Notes: generated by a model from the letters alone, not told the origin. DNA of 64,000 bases from Alteribacillus sp041949975 (GCF_041949975.1 NZ_JBHFQG010000002.1:173039-237038); one strand, 5' to 3'. Positions 1 to 10,240 are shown, numbered from the stretch's first letter. A program made the numbers and translations.

Positions 1-585
1 GTAGTGGAAAAAGCAGATGAACTAGGAGTTAAGTATTTAACACTGTATGCTTTTTCAACAGAAAATTGGAAGCGGCCAAAAACAGAAGTTGATTTTTTGA
101 TGAAACTTCCGGAAAGATTTTTATCAAAAGAATTACCGAAACTGCAAAAAAATAACGTTAAAGTGAGAATTATGGGTGATGAATCCCTTCTTCCTTCTCA
201 TACAGTCCAAGCTGTTAGAAAAGCAGTCGAAGAAACTAGTGATAATACAGGGCTATTATTAAATTTTGCCTTAAATTACGGAAGCAGGCATGAATTAGTA
301 CAAATGATGAAAAAGACTGGAGAAGACATTGCATCCGGCAGCATTAATCCCGAAGATATTGATGAAGAAATGGTTTCTAAACGCCTTTTAAGCAATGGAC
401 TTCCAGACCCCGACTTGTTAATACGCACAAGCGGAGAAATACGTCTTAGTAATTTTATGCTTTGGCAGCTTGCCTACAGTGAATTTTGGTTCACAGAAGT
501 ATTATGGCCTGATTTTAAGGATAAAGATTTAATAGAGGCTATTCATACCTTTCAACAGCGTAAAAGACGTTACGGCGGCGTATAA
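1..585 (+). CDS. uppS: Isoprenyl (undecaprenyl diphosphate) synthase, 5'-truncated
   Basis: Cis-prenyltransferase that condenses isopentenyl diphosphate onto farnesyl diphosphate to make the C55 carrier lipid for peptidoglycan and teichoic acid synthesis. The reading frame is open from base 1, so the gene enters from outside the window; the GTG at 4 is internal. About 194 codons are present of the roughly 250-260 usual, so the N-terminal MDGNGRWA active-site region is missing. Visible family motifs are the SxEN element with following RP near the start (FSTENWKRP) and the C-terminal signature LPDPDLLIRTSGEIRLSNF with the downstream WQLAYSEF and WPDF segments. cdsA follows after 24 bases, consistent with a lipid operon. 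Identification is secure; only the 5' end is unseen. Confidence 0.95.
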   Translation, partial: VVEKADELGVKYLTLYAFSTENWKRPKTEVDFLMKLPERFLSKELPKLQKNNVKVRIMGDESLLPSHTVQAVRKAVEETSDNTGLLLNFALNYGSRHELVQMMKKTGEDIASGSINPEDIDEEMVSKRLLSNGLPDPDLLIRTSGEIRLSNFMLWQLAYSEFWFTEVLWPDFKDKDLIEAIHTFQQRKRRYGGV

Positions 586-609
586 GGCGTATAAATTGGA
601 GGATACAAG

Positions 610-1410
610 ATGAAACAGCGACTAATCACAGGCATCATTGGTGCTATTGCATTATTAAGCATAGTTATTATCGGAGATACTGTCTTCACTCTAGCTATTG
701 CCGCTGTAGCTTCTATAGCAATGTATGAGCTGCTTAAGATGAAACAAATAAAGCCTTTATCATTTATGGGAATCATTAGTTTAATAAATATGTGGATTTT
801 ACTTGTGCCTGCAGCTTGGATTGATATTCCGCTTCTTTTGCATGTATCAAAAGTGGAACTATTCTTAATGATGATTTTATTGCTTTTAGCTTTAACAGTC
901 GTGACGAAAAATACTTTTACATTTGATGAAGCAGGGTTTGTTATCTTATCTTCTGTTTATATTGGATATGGATTTTATCATTTAATATCAGCCAGAAATT
1001 TAGAAGATATCGGACTCATCATGGTATTTTTAATATTATTTATTATTTGGGCAACGGACTCAGGAGCTTTTTTTGTTGGAAAAAAATGGGGCAGGCGCAA
1101 GTTATCTCCACATATCAGCCCTAAAAAAACGGTTGAAGGGTTTATCGGAGGAATTATTGCTGCTGCTATTGTCGGCGTGCTGTTTCATTCGTTTTTCCCT
1201 GTTTTTTCTTCGCTTTATACCCTGGCTGCTTTTATCATTGTTACATCGGTATTTGGACAGCTTGGGGATCTAGTTGAATCGGCATTGAAACGACATTATG
1301 CTGTGAAAGATTCAGGCAATGTTCTTCCAGGCCATGGAGGAGTTCTTGATCGGTTTGATAGTTTAATCTTTGTGATGCCGATCTTACACTTTTTACACTT
1401 TTTTGGCTAA
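610..1410 (+). CDS. cdsA: Phosphatidate cytidylyltransferase (CDP-diglyceride synthase)
   Basis: Integral membrane enzyme that converts phosphatidic acid and CTP to CDP-diacylglycerol, the precursor of bacterial phospholipids; PgsA, encoded at 40.2 kb here, uses its product. The 266-residue protein has a run of hydrophobic segments from the N-terminus. The C-terminal family signature is present: SALKRHYAVKDSGN followed by PGHGGVLDRFDS (the K-D and HGG-x-DR-x-D residues). Length matches the B. subtilis protein. The ATG at 610 has a GGAGG about eight bases upstream. It sits between uppS and dxr in the usual Bacillus order. Confidence 0.96.
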   Translation: MKQRLITGIIGAIALLSIVIIGDTVFTLAIAAVASIAMYELLKMKQIKPLSFMGIISLINMWILLVPAAWIDIPLLLHVSKVELFLMMILLLLALTVVTKNTFTFDEAGFVILSSVYIGYGFYHLISARNLEDIGLIMVFLILFIIWATDSGAFFVGKKWGRRKLSPHISPKKTVEGFIGGIIAAAIVGVLFHSFFPVFSSLYTLAAFIIVTSVFGQLGDLVESALKRHYAVKDSGNVLPGHGGVLDRFDSLIFVMPILHFLHFFG

Positions 1411-1456
1411 GATGAAAACAAAACACGATAACCTATACATTTGAAGGAGCGTATCC

Positions 1457-2605
1457 ATGAAAAAGATTGCATTAATTGGCTCGACCGGCTCGATTGGCAC
1501 CCAGACGCTTGACGTTATCAGGCAGCTTCCAGACCACTTTTCTCTCATTTCTCTTGCAGCAGGCAGAAACGTCGATCTCGTGGTTGAACAAGTGTTAGAA
1601 TTTCAACCGCGTATAGTAGCTATAGAACGTAAAGAAGATGCAGAGAAGATCAAACAGCAGGTCGGAGAAAATGTGAAGGTGTTTTATGGTAAAGAAGGTT
1701 TGATTGAAGCTGCTGTCGTGCAGGAGGCCGATTTTTTGATGAATGCTTTAGTTGGCAGTCTTGGCCTTGAACCGACGATGCAGGCAATAGAAGCGGGTTT
1801 AGATATCGGTATTGCCAATAAAGAAACTTTAGTAACTGCTGGTCATTTAGTAACGGAAAAAGCAAAAACATATAACGTAAATCTATTGCCCGTAGACAGT
1901 GAACATTCGGCGATCTTTCAGAGTTTGGAAGGGAATCGTTTGGAAGAAGTAGAAAAGCTGATTGTGACCGCTTCAGGAGGAAGTTTTAGAGACCGAACGC
2001 GTGAGCAGCTGAAAGGTGTATCTGTAGAAGATGCTCTAAATCACCCAAATTGGGATATGGGAGCAAAAATTACGATTGATTCAGCGACAATGATGAACAA
2101 AGGCTTTGAGCTCATTGAGGCACATTGGCTATTTAATATTCCTTATGATGATATTGAGGTTCTTCTTCATAAAGAGAGCATTATTCATTCGTTAGTCGAA
2201 TATCGTGATAAAAGCGTTCTTGCTCAGCTTGGCACCCCGGATATGAGAGTTCCCATTCAGTATGCAATGTCTTATCCGGAAAGGCTTGAATTAAGAGATA
2301 CGAACAGGTTAAACTTATGGAAAATAGGAAAACTTCATTTTGACAAGCCTGACTTTGACCGTTACCGGTGTTTAAGCTATGCTTATGAAGCAGGGCGTAA
2401 AGGCGGGACGCTGCCGACAGTTCTGAATGCTGCTAATGAAGAAGCAGTGAAACATTTTTTAGATGGGAAAATAACGTTTTTAGCAATTGAAAAACATATC
2501 GAAGAAGCATTAGAACGTCATCAAGTAATAAACAGCCCGGCCCTTGATACTATTTTAGAAGTAGATAAGGAAACAAGGGCTTATGTTAGCTCTCGAATAG
2601 GATGA
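1457..2605 (+). CDS. dxr: 1-deoxy-D-xylulose 5-phosphate reductoisomerase
   Basis: Second enzyme of the methylerythritol phosphate pathway: it rearranges and reduces DXP to MEP with NADPH and a divalent metal. The 382 residues match the family length. The N-terminal Rossmann motif GSTGSIGTQTLDVI binds NADPH. The metal and substrate segments are visible as LPVDSEHSAIFQ and the GGSFRDR, NHPNWDMG and KITIDSATMMNKG blocks. The start ATG is preceded by GAAGGAG. It lies 13 bases before rasP. With uppS upstream, the cluster groups isoprenoid-precursor and isoprenoid-carrier synthesis. Confidence 0.97.
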   Translation: MKKIALIGSTGSIGTQTLDVIRQLPDHFSLISLAAGRNVDLVVEQVLEFQPRIVAIERKEDAEKIKQQVGENVKVFYGKEGLIEAAVVQEADFLMNALVGSLGLEPTMQAIEAGLDIGIANKETLVTAGHLVTEKAKTYNVNLLPVDSEHSAIFQSLEGNRLEEVEKLIVTASGGSFRDRTREQLKGVSVEDALNHPNWDMGAKITIDSATMMNKGFELIEAHWLFNIPYDDIEVLLHKESIIHSLVEYRDKSVLAQLGTPDMRVPIQYAMSYPERLELRDTNRLNLWKIGKLHFDKPDFDRYRCLSYAYEAGRKGGTLPTVLNAANEEAVKHFLDGKITFLAIEKHIEEALERHQVINSPALDTILEVDKETRAYVSSRIG

Positions 2606-2618
2606 AGGTGGGAAAAAC

Positions 2619-3881
2619 GTGGATACATTAATTGCGATTATTATTATATTCGGTGTACTGGTAGCTGTTCATGAATGGGGACATTTGTACTTTGCTAAGA
2701 AAGCAGGAATTCTTTGCCGTGAATTTGCTATTGGTTTCGGACCGAAAATCTTCTCCACAAAGAAAAATGAAACTGTCTATACTATACGGCTCCTCCCTCT
2801 GGGCGGTTTTGTCCGCATGGCCGGGGAAGACCCGGAAGTGGTGCAGATAAAGCCAGGTTACGAAGTGGGGCTTGTTTTTAACCATCATAATAAAATCCGG
2901 GAAATTATAGTAAATAACAAATCAAAGCATCCAGAAGCTAAAATAGTGTCTGTGGAACGTATAGATCTCGAAGATCGCTTACAGATTGAAGCTTATACAG
3001 ACGATGAAGATGGCCTGCAAACGTTTCATGTGGATGAAAAATGTGATTTGATTGTTGATGAAAAGCCTGAACAAATCGCGCCTCTAAACCGCCAATATGG
3101 CTCGAAAAAGCCATGGCAGAAAGCAGTTGCTATTTTTGCAGGACCGTTTATGAATTTTGCGCTGGCTTTTGTTATCCTTGTGGGTTTTGGATTAATTAGC
3201 GGTGTCCCTCAAGATGATGCGGTGTTAGGTGAGTTCACAGAAGACAGCCCGGCCAGAGAAGCTGGACTTGAAGAAGGCGATGAAGTCAGGTCGATAGAAG
3301 GAGAAGAAGTAAGCAGCTGGGAAGAAATGACAACTGCTATTCGAGAACACCCCAATGAAGAAATTACATTCGAAGTAGTGAGAAATGGTGACACGGTAAC
3401 CGTTCCTGTTGAAACTGGCTCAAGATATGATGAAATGGCTGAACAGGAAGTTGGTATAATTGGTGTGGCAAGTGTAATGGCACACTCTCCTCTTGAAGCT
3501 GTCCAATATGGTGCGGCTCAAGTTTATCAAGTGAGCATGCTTATTTTTGATGTGTTAGGAATGATTGTGACAGGTGAATTTTCTCTAGATTATTTATCCG
3601 GCCCTGTCGGCATTTATAATTACACTGGAGAAGCAGCCTCACTCGGTATGGCAGTGCTTATTCAATGGGCGGCCATGCTAAGTGTCAATCTGGGGATTGT
3701 GAATTTACTTCCGCTGCCTGCACTAGATGGAGGAAGGCTGTTATTTATTTTTGCAGAAGCAGTGCGAGGGAAACCAATTGATCCTCAAAAAGAAGGAATG
3801 ATCCATTTTATTGGGTTTGCCCTGCTCTTTTTGTTGATGCTGGTGGTCACCTGGAATGATATTAATAAATTCTTTATGTAG
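2619..3881 (+). CDS. rasP: Site-2 zinc metalloprotease RasP/RseP
   Basis: Intramembrane protease that in B. subtilis performs the second cut of anti-sigma factor RsiW and clears signal-peptide and FtsL remnants. The zinc-binding HEWGH is at residues 18-22 in the first membrane segment. A PDZ domain follows in the middle (around residues 200-275). The second catalytic motif PLPALDGG carries Asp370 in a late membrane segment. A charged segment of about 90 residues (roughly 85-165) separates the first membrane region from the one preceding the PDZ domain, as in Bacillus homologues. The start is GTG at 2619, the only candidate that keeps the first membrane helix, with a GAAGGTGGG-type ribosome site. 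Length 420 residues is typical. Confidence 0.95.
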   Translation: MDTLIAIIIIFGVLVAVHEWGHLYFAKKAGILCREFAIGFGPKIFSTKKNETVYTIRLLPLGGFVRMAGEDPEVVQIKPGYEVGLVFNHHNKIREIIVNNKSKHPEAKIVSVERIDLEDRLQIEAYTDDEDGLQTFHVDEKCDLIVDEKPEQIAPLNRQYGSKKPWQKAVAIFAGPFMNFALAFVILVGFGLISGVPQDDAVLGEFTEDSPAREAGLEEGDEVRSIEGEEVSSWEEMTTAIREHPNEEITFEVVRNGDTVTVPVETGSRYDEMAEQEVGIIGVASVMAHSPLEAVQYGAAQVYQVSMLIFDVLGMIVTGEFSLDYLSGPVGIYNYTGEAASLGMAVLIQWAAMLSVNLGIVNLLPLPALDGGRLLFIFAEAVRGKPIDPQKEGMIHFIGFALLFLLMLVVTWNDINKFFM

Positions 3882-3938
3882 GTGCTATTCCATCAAATTT
3901 TTTTGTCGTAATAATTTTAGAAAGAGGGTTCTTCGTTT

Positions 3939-5651
3939 ATGAGACAGCAATTATTTTTTAGTCCTACTATGAGAGAGGTTCCCCAGGGGGCGGATATACC
4001 AAGTCATCAGCTGATGCTTAGAGCTGGTCTTATTCGTCAGACTGCCTCAGGGATATATTCTTATCTTCCATTGGGATGTAAAGTACTGCGTAAAGTCGAA
4101 CAAATTATTCGCGAGGAAATGGACAGAGCTGGCGGCCAGGAATTATTAATGCCTGCTATTCAGCCCGCAGAATTGTGGGAAGAATCAGGGCGGCTGGATG
4201 ATTACGGACCAGAGCTTATGCGGCTGAAGGACAGGCATGAAAGAGATTTTGTTCTTGGGGCCACTCACGAAGAAGTTATCACCAGTCTTGTTCGCGATGA
4301 AGTAACTTCCTATAAAAAGTTGCCTATGAATTTGTATCAAATTCAAACAAAATATCGGGATGAACGCCGGCCAAGATTTGGTGTGCTTCGCTCTCGTGAA
4401 TTTATAATGAAAGATGCTTATTCTTTTGATACAGATAAAGACGGACTTGATAAAAATTACAAAGCTATGTATGAAGCGTACACAAACATATTTAAACGTT
4501 GTGGTTTAGATTTTCGAGCTGTAAAAGCTGATGCAGGGGCAATTGGCGGAAAAGGCGGCACCCATGAGTTTATGGTGCTTTCTGATGTTGGTGAAGACAC
4601 AATCGCTTACTCTGATGCCTCTGATTATGCCGCCAATATTGAAATTGCTGATTTGCCGGATATGTACGAAAAAGCAGAAGCACCGTTTGAAAACATACAA
4701 GAGATAGATACTCCAGAGATGAAAACAATTGAAGATTTGACGACTGGATTAAACACTAAGAGCAGCAGCTTATTAAAATCAGTTCTCTTTCTTGTAGATG
4801 AAAAGCCTGTATTGATTGTTTGCCGTGGCGACCATGAGATTAATGAAATAAAAGTAGCGAATGCTTTTGAAGCAGATAATGTGGCATTAGCGGATGAAGA
4901 AGACATCAGGCGCATTATGGGGACAGAAGCAGGTTTTATCGGACCGGTAAACGCTCCGGAAGAAGTTACGATTGCTTGTGACTATGCCGTGAAATCTGTA
5001 AAAGAAGGAATATGCGGGGCAAATCTAGTAGACAAGCATTACCAAAATGTGCATCCGGACCGCGACTTTAAAGTAGAGACATACGGGGATTTTAGATTAG
5101 TGCAGGAAGGGGATCCGTCTCCTGATGGCAAAGGGACGATTCAGTTTGCTAAGGGAATAGAAGTCGGGCACGTTTTTAAATTAGGAACAAAATACAGTGA
5201 AGCTCTCAGCGCTGTTTATTTAGATGAGAACGGCCGGTCGCAGCCCATTATTATGGGATGTTACGGCATTGGTGTAAGCAGGACCATTGCAGCGATTGTG
5301 GAACAGCACCATGATGATAATGGATTAATTTGGCCAAAGGCTGTTGCGCCGTTTGATTTGCATTTGTTAGTGTTGAATCCAAAACAGGAAGAACAGTACG
5401 AGCTCGGTGAAGCATTATATGAAAAGCTGAAAAATGAAGGATATGATGTGCTTTACGATGATAGAAAAGAACGGGCGGGCGTGAAGTTTAAGGATTCTGA
5501 TTTGTTTGGACTTCCAGTACGAATAGCTTGCGGTAAAAAAGCCGGTGAAGGAATTGTCGAGGTAAAAACGAGAAGAGATGGCAGCATGAAAGAAGTTCAC
5601 GTAGATGACCTGCCTTCCTATTTAGCTTCCTTAGAAAAAGAATTATTTTGA
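3939..5651 (+). CDS. proS: Prolyl-tRNA synthetase
   Basis: Class II aminoacyl-tRNA synthetase charging tRNA-Pro. The 570-residue length is that of the bacterial type, with an editing (YbaK-like) insertion between motifs 2 and 3 covering roughly residues 220-400. Motif 2 is seen as TKYRDERRPRFGVLRSREF near residue 137, and motif 3 as GCYGIGVSRTIAAIVEQ near residue 445. A C-terminal anticodon-binding domain follows (starting near APFDLHLLVLNPK). The ATG at 3939 is preceded by AGAAAGAGG. A strong terminator directly follows, so proS looks like the last gene of the uppS-proS run. No T-box leader is seen in the 57-base gap before it. Confidence 0.97.
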   Translation: MRQQLFFSPTMREVPQGADIPSHQLMLRAGLIRQTASGIYSYLPLGCKVLRKVEQIIREEMDRAGGQELLMPAIQPAELWEESGRLDDYGPELMRLKDRHERDFVLGATHEEVITSLVRDEVTSYKKLPMNLYQIQTKYRDERRPRFGVLRSREFIMKDAYSFDTDKDGLDKNYKAMYEAYTNIFKRCGLDFRAVKADAGAIGGKGGTHEFMVLSDVGEDTIAYSDASDYAANIEIADLPDMYEKAEAPFENIQEIDTPEMKTIEDLTTGLNTKSSSLLKSVLFLVDEKPVLIVCRGDHEINEIKVANAFEADNVALADEEDIRRIMGTEAGFIGPVNAPEEVTIACDYAVKSVKEGICGANLVDKHYQNVHPDRDFKVETYGDFRLVQEGDPSPDGKGTIQFAKGIEVGHVFKLGTKYSEALSAVYLDENGRSQPIIMGCYGIGVSRTIAAIVEQHHDDNGLIWPKAVAPFDLHLLVLNPKQEEQYELGEALYEKLKNEGYDVLYDDRKERAGVKFKDSDLFGLPVRIACGKKAGEGIVEVKTRRDGSMKEVHVDDLPSYLASLEKELF

Positions 5652-5661
5652 TAAATGCAAG

Positions 5662-5711
5662 AAGGCTGTTTTCAAGGCTCCGTTTCAGAGCCTTTTCAAA
5701 ACAGCCTTTTT
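5662..5711 (+). terminator. Rho-independent terminator of the uppS-proS operon
   Basis: Long hairpin beginning AAGGCTGTTTTC and closing with the complementary AAAACAGCC, with an inner AAGGCTC/GAGCCTT stem, followed by five Ts. Confidence 0.85.
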
Positions 5712-5738
5712 GTTACTAAATTAATGTTTAAATAAGAT
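5710..5738 (+). promoter_or_regulatory. Possible SigA promoter for polC
   Basis: TTGTTA at 5710-5715 and TAAGAT at 5733-5738 with a 17-base spacer. Both hexamers match the consensus at four of six positions, and the -35 overlaps the T-tract of the preceding terminator. Weak candidate. Confidence 0.35.
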
Positions 5739-5818
5739 CCCGTACTAAAATGTACTCTTATTAAAGCCTGGTGTATCAGGCATATATGTTTTTTAATATG
5801 GGGGAGGATGACTTTATT

Positions 5819-8800
5819 ATGAGCACCGAGGAAAACCAAATTAGAAGAGATAGATTTCAATTGCTCCTTCAACAAATCATGATGCCAGAAGATGTAATCG
5901 ACAACCATTTTAAAGAGGGGAAAGTTGATAAATTAACAATATGGAAAGATGAAAAGAAATGGCATTTTCGCTTCACGTTGTTAACCCCTCTTCCATATGA
6001 AGTTTTTGTACAGTTGGAAGAAAGAATTTCCAGAGCGTTTCAGCAAATTGCTTCTGTGCAATTTTCTATTATGTATGAAAATGAAGCACTATCCCCTGCA
6101 GCAATCCCTTCTTATTGGCCATCTATTATTAGCAGGCTGGAGGGTATTGCCCCTTACGTAAGGCAGCGATTAAACGGAACAGCTCCCTCTGTTACAGGGA
6201 ACAAGTTAACGATTGCTTGCAAAAATGAAGCAGAAGGCGCCGCACTGGAGCGCAGACTCCATGAACCTTTAAATAGAATTCTGGCTGACTTAGGGTTTCC
6301 TCCTTGTCAAATGGAAACGGAAGTGAAAACGTCTGCAGAAGAAATTGCCCAATTTGAGGAAAAAAAGAAGCAGGAAGACCGCTCCAAAGTAGTAGAAGCG
6401 ATGATGGAAAAGAAAAAGCAGGAGCAGCAGGCTCAGGAAGAAAATAAAGTTAAAACCCTGCAAATTGGTTATCCAATAAAGGATGAACCGGTGCCGCTCG
6501 AAACGATTCAAGAAGAAGAAAGACGAATAACTGTTCAAGGCTACGTTTTTGAAGCTGAAACAAAAGAATTACGCAGCGGCAGAACGCTGCTGACATTTAA
6601 AATTACCGATTATACCGATTCTATATTGGTGAAAATGTTTTCTAGAGATAAAGAAGATGTGCCGCAGTTTGAAGCTTTGAAAAAAGGAATGTGGCTGAAA
6701 GTGCGCGGCGGAGTTCAAAACGATACATTCGTTCGCGACCTTGTAATGATTGCTAATGACGTCATTCAACTTCAACCGGAGGTTCGTACGGATGAAGCAG
6801 AAGAAAAAAGGGTGGAACTGCACGCCCATACTGTGATGAGCCAAATGGATGCCACTGTTACGGCTTCTCAGTACGTAGAAAAGGCAGCCGAATGGGGGCA
6901 TGATGCTGTAGCTATTACAGATCATGGGGTAGTGCAAGCTTTTCCGGAAGCTTATAGTGCGGCGCAAAAGCATGGAATGAAAGTGCTGTACGGAATGGAA
7001 GCCAATCTCGTAGATGATGGTGTACCAATTGCTTATAATGAAGCAGATAGAAACCTGTATGATGACACTTATGTTGTATTTGACGTAGAAACAACCGGCC
7101 TTTCTGTCGTTTACGATACCATCATTGAGTTAGCGGCAGTAAAAGTAAAAGACGGAGAAATTGTAGATCGATTTGAATCTTTTGCCAATCCACATGAAAA
7201 GTTGTCAGATACAATAATAGATCTGACAGGTATAACCGATGATATGCTCGAAAGTGCTCCTGAAGTGGATGCGGTTTTAAAAGATTTCAAGGAGTTTACA
7301 GGGGATGCTGTACTTGTTGCTCACAATGCCAGCTTTGATATGGGTTTTTTAAATGAAGGATATAAGAAAGCAGGCCTGGATACAGCGGAAAATCCAGTAA
7401 TCGATACGTTAGAACTCGGTCGTTTTCTATATCCGCAATTAAAAAATCATCGTCTAAATACGCTTTGTAAAAAGTTTGACATCGAACTTGTCAGTCACCA
7501 CCGGGCCATTTACGATGCAGAGGCGACAGGCTATTTGTTGTGGAAAATGGTAAAAGACGCGATCGAAAAAGGAATTAACCACCATTTTGAGTTAAATAAA
7601 AATATGGGACAGGGTGATTTTCACCGACTCCGGCCGTCTCATTGCACTTTAATTGCTGAAAACCAAGAAGGGTTAAAAAATTTATATCAATTGGTCTCTA
7701 TGTCTCATATTGATTATTTTTTCAGAACGCCTCGTATTCCGCGTTCCAAACTGCAAAAACACCGCAAAGGTATTTTAGTAGGCTCAGGCTGTGACAAAGG
7801 AGAAGTCTTTGAGACAATGATGCAAAAATCAGGAGAAGAGGCAAAGAAAGCGGCTGAGTTTTATGACTATCTAGAAGTTCAGCCTCCTGATAATTACGCC
7901 CACCTCGTCGAAAAAGAATTACTTCGAAACGAGGATGCCGTATATGACGTTATTAAAAAAATCACGGCACTTGGTGAGGAATTGGGAAAACCAGTCATTG
8001 CCACTGGAAATGCCCATTATATAGAGCCTGAAGATCATATCTACCGTAAAATTTTAATTGCATCACAGGGCGGAGCAAATCCATTAAATAAACAAACGCT
8101 GCCGCAAGTTCATTTTAAAACAACAAATGAGATGTTAGAGAGTTTTTCATTTCTTGAAGCAGAAACTGCTCGAAAAATAGTTATTGAAAATTCCAGAGAG
8201 CTTGCTGACCGCGTTGAAGAAATACACCCTATACCAGAAGATTTGTATACTCCAAATATTGAAGGATCCGACCAGGAAATCCGCGACATGAGTTACGGAA
8301 TGGCTAAAAGTATTTACGGAGATCCCTTGCCGGACATTGTAGAAAAAAGGCTCGAAAAAGAGTTGGAAAGTATTATAGGGCATGGATTTGCTGTCATTTA
8401 CTTAATCTCTCAGAAACTCGTAAAAAAATCCTTAGATGACGGCTATCTGGTAGGTTCACGAGGATCAGTAGGGTCATCGTTTGTAGCAACGATGACAGAA
8501 ATTACGGAAGTAAATCCGCTGCCGCCTCATTACGTCTGCCCATCGTGCCAGCATTCATATTTCTTTAATGACGGTTCTGTAGGTTCTGGGTTTGACCTGC
8601 CGGATAAGGATTGCGAAAAATGCGGAACACCTTATGTGAAAGACGGACAAGATATTCCGTTTGAAACGTTTCTTGGATTTAAAGGGGACAAAGTACCGGA
8701 TATTGACTTGAACTTTTCTGGAGAATATCAGCCAATTGCACATAACTATACGAAAGAACTTTTTGGAGAAGACAGCGTATATCGTGCGGGTACTATAGGT

Positions 8801-10117
8801 ACAGTGGCTGATAAAACAGCGTATGGTTTCGTGAAAGGATATCAAAGCGATTTGGACATTCATTACCGCGGTGCAGAAATAGATAGGCTTGTCTCTGGGT
8901 GCACCGGTGTGAAGCGGACTACAGGACAGCATCCCGGCGGAATCATTGTTGTACCAGACGAATATGACATTCATGATTTCTGTCCAATTCAGTACCCTGC
9001 TGATGATAAAGGATCAGAATGGAGAACCACGCATTTTGACTTTCATTCCATTCATGACAATTTATTAAAGCTGGACATACTAGGACACGACGACCCCACT
9101 GTTATTCGTATGCTTCAAGACCTGAGCGGGATCGACCCAAAAACAATACCAACCGATGACGAAGAGGTTATGAAAATATTCAGCGGACCGGAAGTTCTTG
9201 GCGTCACTCCAGAACAGATCCTATGTAAAACAGGAACTTACGGCATACCAGAATTCGGCACCAGGTTTGTTCGGCAAATGCTGGAAGAGACAAATCCAAG
9301 TACGTTTTCTGAACTTGTTCAAATTTCCGGTTTGTCACACGGGGCCGATGTTTGGCTTGGCAATGCCCAGGAACTTATCCAAAGCGGGACGTGTGAATTA
9401 AAAGATGTGATCGGCTGCCGTGACGATATTATGGTATACCTCATTTATAAAGGAGTAGAGCACTCTCTGGCTTTTAAAATCATGGAATTTGTTCGAAAAG
9501 GCAGAGGGCTGCAGGAAGAATGGGTAGAAGAAATGAAAAAACACGGCGTTCCGGATTGGTACATTGAATCGTGTTTAAAGATCAAATATATGTTCCCGAA
9601 AGCTCACGCTGCAGCTTATGTGTTGATGGCCGTTCGTATAGCTTATTTCAAAGTACATTATCCTATATTGTTTTATGCTGCATATTTCACCGTTAGAGCT
9701 GATGACTTTGATTTGGGAACGATGGTGAAAGGAGCGGCTTCTATCCGGTCGAGAATTGAAGAGATTCAAGCGAAAGGTCTGGATGCCTCACCGAAAGAAA
9801 AAAGTTTGGTGACGGTATTAGAGCTAGCTCTTGAAATGTGTGAAAGAGGCTTTACATTTCAAAAAGTAGATTTATACTGTTCCAAAGCAACAGAATTTGT
9901 CGTTGATGGAGACAGTTTAATCCCGCCGTTTAACGCTCTCGACGGGGTAGGGACTAATGCAGCCATTAATATTGAAAAAGCACGAGAAGACGGCGAATTT
10001 TTATCTAAAGAAGATTTGCAGCAGCGGAGCAAAGCAACGAAAACAGTCATTGAGCATTTAGATTTACATGGTTGTCTCGAAGGATTGCCGGATTCTAATC
10101 AGCTCTCTCTTTTCTAA
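5819..10117 (+). CDS. polC: DNA polymerase III alpha subunit, Gram-positive PolC type
   Basis: Replicative polymerase with built-in proofreading, 1432 residues from the chosen ATG at 5819. That start has GGGGAGG at 5801-5807 and aligns with the known N-terminus; in-frame upstream ATGs at 5771, 5786 and 5798 lack a suitable ribosome site. Domain order is visible: an N-terminal region with a charged coiled-coil linker, an OB fold, a PHP domain with HAH at residues 335-337, and a DEDD 3'-5' exonuclease inserted in the PHP domain with DVETTG at 422-427. A four-cysteine zinc element begins at C907. The polymerase domain carries PDIDLNF with Asp961 and Asp963. The length agrees with B. subtilis PolC. 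It is transcribed alone, flanked by terminators. Confidence 0.98.
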   Translation: MSTEENQIRRDRFQLLLQQIMMPEDVIDNHFKEGKVDKLTIWKDEKKWHFRFTLLTPLPYEVFVQLEERISRAFQQIASVQFSIMYENEALSPAAIPSYWPSIISRLEGIAPYVRQRLNGTAPSVTGNKLTIACKNEAEGAALERRLHEPLNRILADLGFPPCQMETEVKTSAEEIAQFEEKKKQEDRSKVVEAMMEKKKQEQQAQEENKVKTLQIGYPIKDEPVPLETIQEEERRITVQGYVFEAETKELRSGRTLLTFKITDYTDSILVKMFSRDKEDVPQFEALKKGMWLKVRGGVQNDTFVRDLVMIANDVIQLQPEVRTDEAEEKRVELHAHTVMSQMDATVTASQYVEKAAEWGHDAVAITDHGVVQAFPEAYSAAQKHGMKVLYGMEANLVDDGVPIAYNEADRNLYDDTYVVFDVETTGLSVVYDTIIELAAVKVKDGEIVDRFESFANPHEKLSDTIIDLTGITDDMLESAPEVDAVLKDFKEFTGDAVLVAHNASFDMGFLNEGYKKAGLDTAENPVIDTLELGRFLYPQLKNHRLNTLCKKFDIELVSHHRAIYDAEATGYLLWKMVKDAIEKGINHHFELNKNMGQGDFHRLRPSHCTLIAENQEGLKNLYQLVSMSHIDYFFRTPRIPRSKLQKHRKGILVGSGCDKGEVFETMMQKSGEEAKKAAEFYDYLEVQPPDNYAHLVEKELLRNEDAVYDVIKKITALGEELGKPVIATGNAHYIEPEDHIYRKILIASQGGANPLNKQTLPQVHFKTTNEMLESFSFLEAETARKIVIENSRELADRVEEIHPIPEDLYTPNIEGSDQEIRDMSYGMAKSIYGDPLPDIVEKRLEKELESIIGHGFAVIYLISQKLVKKSLDDGYLVGSRGSVGSSFVATMTEITEVNPLPPHYVCPSCQHSYFFNDGSVGSGFDLPDKDCEKCGTPYVKDGQDIPFETFLGFKGDKVPDIDLNFSGEYQPIAHNYTKELFGEDSVYRAGTIGTVADKTAYGFVKGYQSDLDIHYRGAEIDRLVSGCTGVKRTTGQHPGGIIVVPDEYDIHDFCPIQYPADDKGSEWRTTHFDFHSIHDNLLKLDILGHDDPTVIRMLQDLSGIDPKTIPTDDEEVMKIFSGPEVLGVTPEQILCKTGTYGIPEFGTRFVRQMLEETNPSTFSELVQISGLSHGADVWLGNAQELIQSGTCELKDVIGCRDDIMVYLIYKGVEHSLAFKIMEFVRKGRGLQEEWVEEMKKHGVPDWYIESCLKIKYMFPKAHAAAYVLMAVRIAYFKVHYPILFYAAYFTVRADDFDLGTMVKGAASIRSRIEEIQAKGLDASPKEKSLVTVLELALEMCERGFTFQKVDLYCSKATEFVVDGDSLIPPFNALDGVGTNAAINIEKAREDGEFLSKEDLQQRSKATKTVIEHLDLHGCLEGLPDSNQLSLF

Positions 10118-10209
10118 GAGCTGTTGTGTTTTGACGAAAGCAAGTTTGTTGCATTCTATGGCAGAGTGTGGTAGTCTTTTTTGTGGATACTCAAATAAGC
10201 ACGGCCGGC

Positions 10210-10240
10210 AAAGAGTGGGTTATTACCCACTCTTTCGTTT
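10210..10240 (+). terminator. Terminator downstream of polC
   Basis: Perfect 11-bp stem AAAGAGTGGGT / ACCCACTCTTT with a TATT loop, followed by CGTTT. It is bounded by A/T-rich ends and could act in both directions. Confidence 0.8.

Noticed and set aside
3882..3938. T-box leader for proS
   Set aside because: The 57-base gap after rasP is too short and lacks the T-box sequence or a terminator stem.
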